NCBI GenBank assembly: GCA_039602395.1
Contig: JBCNJP010000006.1
Location: 45,072,428-45,136,427, forward strand
Direction: 5' to 3'
Source of the DNA: Deinandra increscens subsp. villosa
Lineage: Eukaryota > Streptophyta > Magnoliopsida > Asterales > Asteraceae
Length of the DNA stretch: 64,000 nt
This document shows, piece by piece, positions 1 to 10,803 of this stretch (the first letter of the stretch is position 1; every line of letters starts with the position of its first letter). The translations under genes and the position numbers were made by a program. The notes beneath the pieces are model-generated. The model saw only the letters and a program-made list of their open reading frames with translations, ran no database searches and was not told the DNA's origin.

Positions 1-1427
1 ACCCCTCTCTCTAATTGGGTTTGATCTTGTTGATTCCATAGAGCATGTACCTGTTACACATTATCCATTGGGGTTCATGAGCATACCTACTAATGGCCTC
101 ATTTTCTTGATAGGTATTTGAGTTTAATTCCGTATTTAGGTTGAATGTTACAAACGTGTGCACGTATTGTGTTAATCTTAGTTATTTGTTAATGATGTTT
201 GAGAAGTATGTAATTGATTGAATGCTTAATTTTTTTATTTGCATGTGCGGTTTTCAGTGTATCTTGAGTTTTTATTTGTTTTCTATTCGTATCATTCTTT
301 TGTAAGAATATGCTCATAAATTTGATGACTTTTGATTTTTAATTGCAGTACTCTTTAACTACTGTTATTTCCGCCTAAATGTGGATCAATATTTATTATT
401 TTTGGTTTATAATTGTGTATTATAAACTGTATGGTTTGACTTTTATATAGTCAAACTGTTGATTGAAAACATATAACTCACAAGTTGCATGTTTAAACAT
501 TTTGTTTGGTTTAAACTTTTGGTTAACTTTTACATAGTCAATCTGCCGATTGTAAACATTTGAGTCCAAGTTGGTGATTTAAACATCTTTTTGGTATGTT
601 CAAACTCTTGGTTGATTTTTGTTATAATCAAAATATTTAAACCAAACCATCCTTTGTAGAAAGAAATTACTTTGTTATAAGTTATAAAAAAGAATATCGC
701 CCACAGATTAAAAACCCATCTTTAAGATCATGTAAACGCGCATTATAAGATCACCCGGAATGGGTGACGCGAAGGTGCCTTGGCGTCTTGATGGTGGCGC
801 AGTGACCACCCCTACTCTCTGTGGTTAAGCTGCGTGCATTTGATGCGTGCAAAGCTCCACACCAAGCTTTGGTATGTGATGGTGGTTCACAGCCAATGAA
901 TTTGTGACATTTAAATTTTCAATGAAAAAATTAATTACACCACACTATATCATATCACATGAGGTATACCACCATGTGTGTGGTAACGGTATGTGGTTCA
1001 GTCATCAATGACGTGGCCACCACCACACCACACCACTACGAGTATATCACATGCTCTAATGTTATGTTTTGTAAAAAATGGATATATATTAAGTTGTTAT
1101 TTTTTTCTTCAAAATGTTTAAAGGCCGTTGTCGCCGCAAGGCGCGACAGGGTTAAAAAAATTGTTAATTTAAGTTGTTAAGTTTTTCTTATCATAACAAT
1201 TATGTGACAAATGAGAAGTTTAACTGACGTATAATAAAATATATATCACGAGATAACTGATAGACTAACAAAAAGCAAATATCGCGGTGGCTGATGTCGT
1301 CTCCGTCGCATCGCACTAACTGAAACGAATACCGCGATGTAACTTGTCGTGTCGACGTAACACGTGAATAAATGACGGGTAACGCGCTATGACTGTCGCC
1401 GCCGCAACGCGCGGGCACCATGCTAGT
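1..1427 (+). mobile_element. Helitron-like element, 3' part (left end outside window)
   Basis: The last 30 bases before 1427 look like a plant Helitron 3' terminus. A GC-rich hairpin (CCGC...GCGG around 1401-1413, inside an AACGCGCGGG context) is followed by CTAG at 1423-1426 and then T and an AT-rich target. The preceding 200 bases resemble two other termini in this window (near 30300-30475 in the same orientation, and 54464-54650 reversed), with repeated CGCG, GTCGTC and ATAAACTGTC words. No Rep/helicase coding is visible, so this is a non-autonomous or truncated copy. Positions 1-1239 are AT-rich and without coding signal. The 5' end is not in the window. Confidence 0.5.
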
Positions 1428-1443
1428 ATATATATATATATTT
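1427..1443. repeat. (TA)n tract
   Basis: Short TA microsatellite between a Helitron-like 3' end and the first TIR element. It is the first of a chain of TA tracts that separate elements. Confidence 0.9.
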
Positions 1444-2226
1444 AGGGTAAGGATCATGTAAAAACCCCATCTTTTTGCGAAAACCTAAAAACTAATACTA
1501 AAACACTTATAACTTTTTCATACGTTACTATTTAAAAAAAATGGCACCAAAAACCTTAGAATTATGAGTTCTTTAATTCTGGAAAAAAAATTAAAAACTT
1601 TAACGTCTCGTCGTTTTTTTATTAGTGCACATGTGCACTAATAATAAAACTCATACATATAGTACGCGTTAATATTTTATTTAGAAGAATCGCACCAAAT
1701 ACATTATAATTTTATTAGCTTTTCGTGGTTTTTTATTAGTGCACATGTGCACTAATTAAAAAACACATTATACGTGTCGTATACATTAATATTTTAAAAG
1801 AGAAATTGCACCATAAATCTTATAATTATGTTATCTTTAACTATGAAAATAGATTTAACGTTTTAATTTTTTTTTAATTTTTTTTTAATTTTAAGCTACA
1901 CATGTGCATATAACAAATAGTTATAGTGCATAAGTAGAATTATCATTAGTTTTATAAATATTTTAGTGTTTTTAAATGTTTTTAACTTGAACAATATTTT
2001 TTCGCACGACAATTCTCTTTGTGTAGTACAAATGAAAATTGTGCACATGTGCACTAATAAAAAAAAATTGAAATATCATTTTATTTCTAGAATCAAAGAC
2101 AATGGAATTATAAAATTTTTGGTGTAAGTTTTATAGAAAAATATTAAAGTATGTAAAATTTATGAAGATTTTAGTGTTAGTTTTTAGGGTTTCGCAAAAA
2201 AAAATATTTTCGCAGTATCCTTACCC

Positions 2227-2227
<1 letters not shown>
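1444..2227. mobile_element. Non-autonomous TIR element flanked by (TA)n (Micron/MITE-like)
   Basis: The left end begins AGGGTAAGGAT and the right end is its inverse (ATCCTTACCCT, ending 2227). Inside both termini the words GCGAAA and CTAAAAACTAA recur in inverted orientation, giving terminal inverted repeats of about 50 bp with mismatches. Both sides abut TA microsatellite, as in rice Micron elements. There is no coding. The interior holds perfect palindromes centred on CACATGTG at 1619-1644 and 1735-1756, and a GTGCACATGTGCAC core at 2041-2054. It belongs to the same family as 7101-20804. Confidence 0.7.

Positions 2228-2279
<52 letters not shown>
2228..2279. repeat. (TA)n tract
   Basis: TA microsatellite with one TACA interruption, shared by the right end of one TIR element and the left end of the next. 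Confidence 0.9.
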
Positions 2280-2283
<4 letters not shown>

Positions 2284-3091
2284 AAGTTATTATACAAAGG
2301 ACTAATTGCCTGCGAAGCGTGTAAAGGGATATCATCCGCTCATCTGCGCCTTTTTTCTGATCTGACGGCTTATAATTAATTGAATGGCTTTTTCTCGGAG
2401 AATTAAACAAAAAGGGTAGCGACGTCATTTTACCAAAAGGGCGAACCTATTAGAACCAGTATCACGCAAAAGATTTCAAAAACCATCGTAAAAAAAAACA
2501 GAATCAAGCAGGCGCTGAAGTAAAATTTAAAAACCATACGATTCTATACTCTCTCAAACCCTACTACAATGGAGAAAGCAACAATTTCATCAAAAAAAGG
2601 TTGAAAATACAATTAAACTTTTATAGAATGAATCTATACAACATATGATACTGAACAACATTTTGCGTGAGATGCGATATTTGAAAAGTTTGATAGTTAT
2701 GCATGTCTAAAAACGCAGGTAAAAAGGACGAGATAAGAACAAAGAACAGACACGACAAGCCGATTATGACAAAGGAGAAGAAGGAGAGAGGTTGCATTAA
2801 TCGTTAAAATTGTTAACACCTAGTTATTGCGTTATTTACTTTACATTATATGCGTTGTTTTATTTGTATATGTTACGTTAATCGTATAAAACAATGTATG
2901 TTGAGAATCTATACGATTGATTTTTTTAGATTGCGTGAAATATTTTACAGTATTTAGGTTTATTTTGAACCACTTGCGTGATTACTCTGAAAAACTAGCA
3001 TCATGAGTATAACTACCATAATTTCAAAGCATATGCTTGCGTGATTAACTATATACACTATTTGGGTGGATTTTAAACCACTTGCGTGATT

Positions 3092-5767
3092 TCAGTGCGA
3101 CAGTTGGCTGAGTTGAGGAAGAAAGTTATACCGGAAGGTCACAACGATGATGATGACTTTCAAAAACATTTGAAAAAGAAAAAAAGAAAAGCAACGGCAA
3201 AGGATGACAAAGAAGGAAAAAAGAAGCCTAAAACACAAAGGCAAAACAGATTTGTAGCATACACAAACAAGAACATAACAATGAGATGCTCTATTAAAAG
3301 TCTTACTAATGCAATGAAGAATTTCAATGAGAATCAAAGAAAATCAATAGATTAAATTGGCTTCTCCAGTGCTTTAAATCTGACAATAAAAAATCACGCA
3401 GCTGTATTAGGCTACTGGCTACTCAAAAACTATGACACAACTACTCATGAACTAAATGTGGGCAGCCACAAAATCAAGTTAACTGCACAAAAAGTGCATG
3501 AGGTTTTTGGAATCCCTATGGGGAAAATAAAGATAACAGAGAAGAACAAACCAAGAAAGGGATCAAGCAAGTCAACTGATGACTTCAAAAACCAATTCGA
3601 CAAACCAGGAGTATCAGGTGGTAATGTCACTGATGTAATGAAAGACCAAACTCAAGGTGGAAGAATGTTCAAGATAAACTCCCTTGTTCTCTGGAATGCA
3701 GTAATAGGCTACATCACAAAATCCACAACTGTAAATCAAATGTTCCTGATCAGTATTGACGATATGTCTGAAATTAAAAACATGGACTGGTGCAGTTATA
3801 TGAGTGATATGCTGGACATGCCTACAGAAGAGTGGCATGAGGATCAATTTAATGGACCTTTGACCTTCCTCACAGTGTGTTTTACTAAAAAAAGTGTAGG
3901 ATATGTATATGAGAAAGCAATATAAAATAATGTTCACTAATGTTTTTAAAACACAGGTGTTGTACACACATGAATGGCAAAAAAGGCACAAGGTACTAAT
4001 TGATCCACAACAAACACCAGCAATACTGTACATTTCAGATAGAACCTTAGAGATGATGCATGAATATTTGTTCGATAATGGCCCACTAACTGATGTGGAA
4101 GATCAAGATGAAGATGAGGATGCTGATATCACAAAAGAAAAAGATGCAGCAACATCCCTGCAAAAAATAAAGATAGCTGAAGTGGCGCAAACCTCACTAG
4201 AAATAAAATAAAGTGATATGGTGGACATTTCAACTCAAGAAGAAGATGAACAACTTGTAAGTTTTCACGCATTAACAAATAAAAAATCACGCATGTATGA
4301 ATTAAAATAACGCATGTAGTAATTAAAAATCACGCATGTTATAATTGAAAATAAACCATGTTATGAATATAACATTATAGCAGGTTTCTCAGATGGGTGA
4401 CATGGAGAGGATGATGATGATGAAATACACTATGATTTCTCAGGTGGTTATCAGGTTCATGAAAATGAAAACATCATCTCTCCCGCATTAAACATAAAAA
4501 TGCCAGTAGAAACTTTCACCCAGAGAGTTATTGACTACTACATCACACTGACACAAAAAGATACACAGAAAGAGGAGAATGTAAGTTTTCATCCATATTC
4601 TAAAATAGTGAAAAGTCACGCATGTTAATTAAAATAACGCAACCTATAAAAGTATCACGCATGTGTTTTCCTACTAATAACGTAAATATTTTAACATCTT
4701 TTCAAAGGAGTGGATGACTTCAATGGATCACCACATGCTAGTGGTTGATAAGGTTTTAGCTGACATAACAACTTTGATAGAAGATGGAAGAATCAAACAC
4801 AGTGACAACTACATCTACATTGAAAAATGTGAAGAGTGGAAGCAAAAACCGAAAAGTCTATCACAACCTCAAGAAGGTACAACTGCACAAGGTGATCCAG
4901 AGATAATAGAAGTCTCCATAGCAGAGGAAGAAAAAAAGGGTGGTGAAGAAGAAAATGTTAAGGTTGATACTGATGTCGAAAATGAAAAAAAAGGTAAAAA
5001 TGAAAAAACCTTCAAACAATAACGCAAATGTTAATTATAATAACGCAGTAAGCATTTCCTAAAAAAATAACCATTTAATGTAAAAAAACAGAAGGGCAGA
5101 AGGATGATGAAAACAATGATGCTGAAGATGTTGAACATGAAGATGGTGGAATTCAAACTGAACAGAAAGGTAAAAAATGGAAACACCTTCATAATAACGC
5201 AATTGCTAACTATAATAACGCAAATGATCATTTCAATGAAAAACCCACAGAAGGAGAGAAAGAAGATGATGAGGAAGTAAATGAGCAAGTACATGTGACA
5301 CATCTGGAGGAGCAGATTGGAAAAACTGAAACAACCCAGGGTAATAACGCATGTTATTAATCTTTCTAACAATTTGATATCTAATTTTTTTTTATGAAAA
5401 TCGCAGGTGGTAACAAAGATGTGGTTGTCAATGATGACATAATTCAAGGGGGGACTCAACCTCAAGCATCACAGATAGAAGGTAATTACGCAATGCATAT
5501 TTATTTTTCAACTTTCAAAAACAATAACCCCATTGGACTTTGATAAAAAAAACTGATTCTACTAAAGAAACAAATCAAGTTAACTCTTTGATAAAAACAA
5601 TGCCATTCCTGCAACCACCTACTGTAATTGAAGCGGAAAATCAAAACAAAGAGGCAGCTGCAAAGGATACCGCTGAAGAAGAAAATATTAAAAAAAAACT
5701 GAGGAGAAGCAGAAAGAAGAGAATGAGGGGAAAGAAGGTAACTATAAAAATTTTCTATTCATTATGA
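3092..5767 (+). pseudogene. Ulp1-protease-family-like gene, N-terminal part (broken)
   Basis: A splice-acceptor-like TTTCAG precedes 3092. The frame runs to 3925 with a single in-frame TAA at 3353-3355, directly before the conserved-looking IGFSSALNLTI segment. The first part is Lys-rich (KKKKRK, a possible nuclear signal). The later part (VHEVFGIPMGKIKI, then a Trp/Met-rich stretch) resembles the N-terminal domain of plant transposon-borne Ulp1 (C48) proteins. Further exon-like pieces are 3957-4211 (KRHKVLIDPQQTPAILYIS, then an acidic tail), 4714-5022 and 5540-5767 (low-complexity Glu/Lys-rich). The pieces are separated by AT-rich introns with GTAAG-type donors (for example 4258 and 4580). 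The catalytic C-terminal domain is not recognisable. The family call is from memory of similar proteins; expression is unlikely given the stop. Confidence 0.5.
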
Positions 5768-6117
5768 GATTAAATTTTGAAAATAATCACGCATAAAACC
5801 TAAAAAAATGAATTCAAAAAACAGAAGAGAACAGTGAAGAGGATGAGCAACAGAATGATAATGATAAAACTCCTGAAGGGTGAAATTTGATGAAGAAGGA
5901 AATCAATATATCCCAAGAACAAAGAGAAGGAGAAAAAGGGCCTTTGCACTTAGCTCCCCCTACTACAGGAAAACCGTTGAAATAACAAGTAAGCTGCAAG
6001 TATTAGAAAAAATAATTGCAGATTGGATGTTCACACCGATCGAAGATGAACTGTAAGAATGCATCCATGTTAAATTTATCACAAAATACAAATAAAAAAA
6101 ATTCATAACAAAATGAC

Positions 6118-6440
6118 ATGTTTTTTAATAACTTATGCATATATGTTGTGTATGAATCAAACTATGAAACAATAATGTATAAAGCTGTATTGGAAAGCTT
6201 TCATCCTGGAATCTATGTACACTCAAATGCTCCGGATGCATATATAGAGATATTAAATGATGAAGAGCAACACATAAAGCTGGACCAACCAATGAGATTG
6301 TTTTGCCTATCCACATTGCTGGTACAAAATAAATAATAAAAAAATAACGCAACTAATAGAGATCAAATAATGCAACAACATACTTTGACTGCTGATTTAA
6401 ACTTTTTTTGCAGTCTGATGTACTCTACATCAAAGAAAAG
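6118..6440 (+). pseudogene. Fragment resembling the region before a Ulp1 catalytic domain
   Basis: The frame 6118-6336 reads through YVHSNAPDAYIEILNDEEQ and then PMRLFCL. This layout (leader, D-A-Y/W-IEILN-x-EE, P-R-L/F-F) is the one I associate with the stretch just upstream of the C48 catalytic domain in transposon-borne Ulp1-like proteins. A continuation after 6413 (SDVLYIKEKYDDDY) follows a TTTTTTGCAG acceptor. The His/Asp/Cys catalytic segments are not found before the element ends, so the protease would be inactive. Confidence is moderate to low. Confidence 0.4.
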
Positions 6441-7050
6441 TATGATGATGATTATAGGCAAAAAAAATCTTTACAGACAACCTGCAAAAACACGTAGAAA
6501 GCTTGGGAAAATTTGAAAGCAGACGTCGTCATCAAGGCCAAAGCCCATAGGAAAATCTTCGGGGAACACATGGATAAACATGACAAAAAGAAATCGACGA
6601 TTAAGCTTATCAACGAGAGAGTACAAAGAGCAACTGGTTGAAAAACATTTGTATGTATGTTTAAGATTTGGTTTAAGATTTATCAAAAAATTGGTTCTCT
6701 TATTTTCACGCATAAAATAAAAATCTCTATTACGCATGCTATAATTGTAATGTCCCAGTATCGCGTAAAAAAACTGAACATAAGTTCAAAAAAGTTAAAA
6801 TTAATTGAATTTCTATAATCACGCATGTTTCTTCAATTTTGACGCATGAAGAAACTATACATAAAATCAGGTTACAACAAATTACGCAATGATATCTAAT
6901 TAAAAACACACGCTGTGACGTTATCTACCGTATATTTTAATTAAAAAACTTTAAATTGACAAAAATGCCCCTCCATGTCCAAAAAGAAAACGCCACGCGT
7001 CGGCCTATCCTTACTTCGCATGGAAAAACACCTTTGTATTTGAACTTTCA

Positions 7051-7052
<2 letters not shown>

Positions 7053-7100
<48 letters not shown>
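7053..7100. repeat. (TA)n tract
   Basis: TA microsatellite between the Mutator-like element and the next TIR element. Confidence 0.9.
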
Positions 7101-7105
<5 letters not shown>

Positions 7106-7804
7106 AAGTTCCTGTGAAAACAACTTTTATTGCGAAAACACGAAAACAAATATTAAAACCTCTAAACTTTCTTATACGTTAATATTTTTTTAAAAAAATT
7201 TGCACCAAAATCCTTAAAACTATGTTATCTTAAGTTCCAAAAAAAAAAACTAAAAAAAAATCAAGGTTTTTCTTTATTATTGCACATGTGCAATATTTTT
7301 TTATTATTATTACACATATGCAATAATATTAAAATCTTTATAACTTTTTCATATGTTAAAAGTTTTTATAAAGAATTACACCATAAATCTTATAATTGTG
7401 TTATCTTTAATTCTGGATAAAATTAAAAAATAATTCAAAGTTTTTTTTAATTTTTTGTTATTACACGTGCAATAAAAAATTATTATTGCACATGTGCAAT
7501 AATATTAGAACCTCTATAACATTTCCATACGTTAATATTTTTGATAAAAAAAACTACACCATAAATCTTATAATTCTATTATCTTTAATTCTGGAAAAAA
7601 TAAAAAAAAAATAATCTTTTCTTTTTAAATATTACACATGTGTAATATAATTAATACATATTATTGCACATGTGCAATAATAAAAAAAATCACGAAGTTT
7701 TAAATGTTTAATATTTTTCTTCGGAATTAAAGGTGACATAATTTTAAGACTTTTGGTGCATTTTAAAAAAAATATTAACGTATGAGGATGTTATAGAGGT
7801 TTTA

Positions 7805-8250
7805 ACTGATCTTAATCAGTGCTAATGATGGTGTTTTGAGAAGAAAACCAATCAAATATCAATAGATGATGATTTCCAATAGCTAAAATGGGTTTTTAGT
7901 ATTGAACAATCACAACATCAACCAAAGAATGATAAGAGATGAACAAAAGCTACAAAGATGGAATAAGATGCTCCTAGCCGTCACCAAACTTACCAAAATC
8001 CAGATATCTTGTATTAGGGTTGCTGAATGTTGCAAAAGTTACAAATGAGTGCACAATGGATACAATATATACTAAACAGTAGACAGTTTCGCTGGTAGTT
8101 TCGCTGGCCAAGCGAAACTGTCACTGAGACAGACTAATCTAGATACCGAGCGAAACAACAGTTTCGCTCGGTAGTTTCGCTAACTACCCAAAAGACAAGA
8201 TTACAAGTAAACCTAACAAAACTATGAATTCCTCCCTACATTGATCTTCA
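7805..8250 (-). repeat. 3' LTR of the Sirevirus-like element
   Basis: Nearly identical to 20304-20750. It lacks the 11 outer bases TGTTGGTCCTC present at 20293-20303. It contains four or more GTTTCGCT/AGCGAAAC words in about 110 bp (8085-8200), which can pair with each other. Confidence 0.9.
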
Positions 8251-8262
8251 ATATTCCCCCTA
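8251..8262 (-). promoter_or_regulatory. Polypurine tract next to the 3' LTR
   Basis: On the minus strand the bases just before the LTR read TAGGGGGAATAT, then TGAAGATC, the LTR start. A G-rich purine run immediately upstream of the 3' LTR is the plus-strand priming site of LTR retrotransposons. Confidence 0.6.
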
Positions 8263-8286
8263 GGGAGGGATTCAGCCTCTTGATTT

Positions 8287-10803
8287 TCACTTTTCAGCTC
8301 CGGCTTCATTCAAATCTGTAGTCACTGATTCCCCCAAAACAATTGACTCATTAGCAACGGGGACATCAGCCGGCTTCACGACTTGCTCAGATGATTCATC
8401 AGTTCTGCCCCAAGTCTTGTTCATCAGATTTGCCAGATCTCTATCTTCTTCCATTCTGTCTTCATCAGCCCTTACCTTTTGTGCTAAATCCTTTATTTCT
8501 TTAACAATCCCACGGGCCTTGTTAGCAACCCTCATAAACAGGTTTGCCTCTTCAGCGGTGTCTTCTCCTGCCCCACATCTAATTGGATTTTCGCATAAGG
8601 TCTTCAGATCGTCGTTGCTGAATGAGAAGACTTCCATCGGGTCAAACAATCTTATTTCAGCATCTTCTCCTATCCTGATAACTGCCTCACCGGTTCGATT
8701 ATCATAAAACCATTTCTTGAATGACTGCAGCGTTGAAAGTTGTTGATCTGGAATTCTGACCCTGTTCATTGTTTTAGCTGGTTTGAACTTCAGGTAGACT
8801 TTGGGCTTTCCAGTCGTTTCATCAATTTCAGTCCTTGACTTCTTCCTTTCACCTTTCATATACCCAAAGGACACAAAGTCGTCTTTCACAGCTTGCTGCA
8901 GCATCATCTTCAAATTTTTTGCCCTTCCACTTTGGTCTTCATCAATAAGGGGAAGATCTGCTAATCTCCTCAGATCCCATCTTGGCAAAGTTTTGAAGCT
9001 ATCGCGTTTATGCACATATGAAATGCTGCCCCCTCTTCTTTTAATCATGAAGGCATGAATGTCAGCGTTGAATTTCCAGCTTATGATGTGACGATCAGAC
9101 TCTTTCCTCTTCTGTTGTGAAATGTTTTGGAATAAAGGAGTCTGTTCTTCAATAGCAGGCTTTGTAAACCATTCATCTCTTCTTAAATCGATCACTTCTT
9201 GGCTGATAGAGCTTATCCTTGCTTGATAAGTTAGAGGATTTTCTTTCAAAGAATAGTTATCAGGCTCAGAAAGATCTTCAATTTCATCGTCTTCATCATC
9301 TTCATCAATTAAGTGGTGGAATTGTGCCTGGACGATCTCTGGCTGTTTCTCTGTTTCAAAGTCATAAAGGTTTAAATCACCTACATTGATGGCATCGAAA
9401 GCTTCATCATTTCCAGCACCACTTCCTCCAGCTTCATTTCCACCAGCTTCATTTCCTCCACCACCACTTCCACCAGCTTCATTTGCACCAGAACCACTGC
9501 CACCTGCTGCTTCAATTGTAAATTTTGAAATGTCAGTCATGGAATCAATCTCAGCATCACTCATCTGATCAGGCAAACCCAGATGCTTCTTTATCTCGTT
9601 CATATTTACCAGCACAGATTTTAAAAGTGAAGATTGTTTCACAACAATCTCATTAAGATTCTGTATTTGCTTATCCTTTTCTTTTTCTCTAAGCTCAGAG
9701 TTCACCAGCTTGGTTTTGATCATTGCAAGTTCATTGGCCAAGGAGGTATTTACACCTCGAATGACATCTTCATCCAACTCTGATCTGGGATCAACCTTTC
9801 TTTTCTTGGTTGCCCTCATTTCTTCTTCTGTAGGTGCAGTCTGTTTTTGCTTTGACCCTTTTCTTTGTTGTGTCAAATTTTCAAGCTCATCTTCAATTTC
9901 ATCAGCTGGTTCCTTTCCAGAGCTTCTTACATACTGTTTTCTCTTTCCCTTAACATTCTCACTTTCTTTCCCGTCATTTCTTCTCTTGTTTTCAGATTCA
10001 ATCAGCTTCTGAATATATTTGTACCTCTTTGCAGAGTACATATGCTTCATTAGGTAAGTGGTGTACCCAGAGAAATCGGGTCTTTTAGCAGCACAATCTG
10101 ATAGAATCCTTGGGTGCATCGGATTTACAAGGAGAGCCGCACCCATCTTTGGCAGTTCCGGCTCAAGGTGATCGATTATCATTTGCAAAAATCTTGGATA
10201 CAGGAGCCATCTTGACTTCTTCAGCGCTTGAATGTTGGACACCATTGCGTCAAAGATTCTCTGAGGTATGTTGGCTTTCTTTCCTTTACAAACCAACAGC
10301 ATGGCCTCGGCCCAGATCAAGTTCAAACCATCAGAACCACCTTTTCTGTCGTCTAAGCATGAGATGAAAACATGTGCGATGTATCTCCATTCCTTTGACA
10401 TCAAGGACTTCTTAATCTCTTTCTTGTTCTTCCATAATTCACCTCCTTCGTATCCCATATCTCTCTCAAATCCTCTCAAAACATCCAATTCCTTCAGCTT
10501 TGTTACTTCACCAACGTCGTCTTCAAGTTTGAGAGCTTCAGCAATTGTTTTCATGGTGATCACAATATCCTTCTGCATAACCTTAGCTCGGATGCATTTT
10601 GGTTTTGCTTTAACGTCGTATTCAGCCGTGAGCCAGAATTCTCTGATATGTCTTTCGTCCATGATCGGCATGTATGATATAGCGTGAAAGATGCACAATT
10701 TCTTTAGCCATGCTATACAATCTCTAAATCCAATTGCCTTCTCGGTGCCATCATCTAAAAATGCTGTAACGTTGCTTCGAGGCTCGTGCTTTAAATTTGA
10801 CAT
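8287..10803 (-). CDS. Accessory 838-residue ORF of the Sirevirus-like element, function unknown
   Basis: An open frame of 838 codons starts at an ATG (10803) and ends 24 bases from the polypurine tract, on the same strand as gag-pol. Visible parts are an N-terminal globular region (about 1-280, with FWLTAEYDV, SKEWRYIAHVFISCL and LLYPRFLQMIIDHLEPELP), a Lys-rich basic stretch (about 270-345), a heptad-like coiled-coil segment (about 355-415), a Gly/Asn/Glu/Ala-rich low-complexity repeat (about 430-470), an acidic run, and a second folded-looking domain (about 540-740, with ISWKFNADIHAFMIKRRGG). I see no signal peptide or transmembrane segment, so it is not obviously envelope-like although it lies in the env-like position of Sireviruses. 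Similar ORFs occur, as I recall, in Asteraceae retroelements. The role is unknown. It is undamaged, which suggests recent selection or recent insertion. Confidence 0.8.
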   Translation of the reverse strand: MSNLKHEPRSNVTAFLDDGTEKAIGFRDCIAWLKKLCIFHAISYMPIMDERHIREFWLTAEYDVKAKPKCIRAKVMQKDIVITMKTIAEALKLEDDVGEVTKLKELDVLRGFERDMGYEGGELWKNKKEIKKSLMSKEWRYIAHVFISCLDDRKGGSDGLNLIWAEAMLLVCKGKKANIPQRIFDAMVSNIQALKKSRWLLYPRFLQMIIDHLEPELPKMGAALLVNPMHPRILSDCAAKRPDFSGYTTYLMKHMYSAKRYKYIQKLIESENKRRNDGKESENVKGKRKQYVRSSGKEPADEIEDELENLTQQRKGSKQKQTAPTEEEMRATKKRKVDPRSELDEDVIRGVNTSLANELAMIKTKLVNSELREKEKDKQIQNLNEIVVKQSSLLKSVLVNMNEIKKHLGLPDQMSDAEIDSMTDISKFTIEAAGGSGSGANEAGGSGGGGNEAGGNEAGGSGAGNDEAFDAINVGDLNLYDFETEKQPEIVQAQFHHLIDEDDEDDEIEDLSEPDNYSLKENPLTYQARISSISQEVIDLRRDEWFTKPAIEEQTPLFQNISQQKRKESDRHIISWKFNADIHAFMIKRRGGSISYVHKRDSFKTLPRWDLRRLADLPLIDEDQSGRAKNLKMMLQQAVKDDFVSFGYMKGERKKSRTEIDETTGKPKVYLKFKPAKTMNRVRIPDQQLSTLQSFKKWFYDNRTGEAVIRIGEDAEIRLFDPMEVFSFSNDDLKTLCENPIRCGAGEDTAEEANLFMRVANKARGIVKEIKDLAQKVRADEDRMEEDRDLANLMNKTWGRTDESSEQVVKPADVPVANESIVLGESVTTDLNEAGAEK

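Larger units (their letters stand above)
2280..7052. mobile_element. Mutator-like (KI-MULE-type) element carrying Ulp1-related sequence
   Basis: Terminal inverted repeats are visible. The left end reads GGCAAAGTTATTATACAAAGG, and the right end read in reverse is a near match (GGTGAAAGTTCAAATACAAAGG), followed in both by a GCGAAG word. Both ends sit in (TA)n. The interior contains a decayed multi-exon gene with Ulp1-family relatedness and no transposase. Mutator-like elements carrying Ulp1-like genes (Kaonashi type in Arabidopsis, similar ones in melon) are an established class, which is why I prefer a MULE assignment. The usual 9-bp TSD cannot be seen because the flanks are TA repeats. The introns are full of a repeated NNACGCA motif. 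The TIRs resemble those of the 53818-54141 MITE. Confidence 0.6.
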
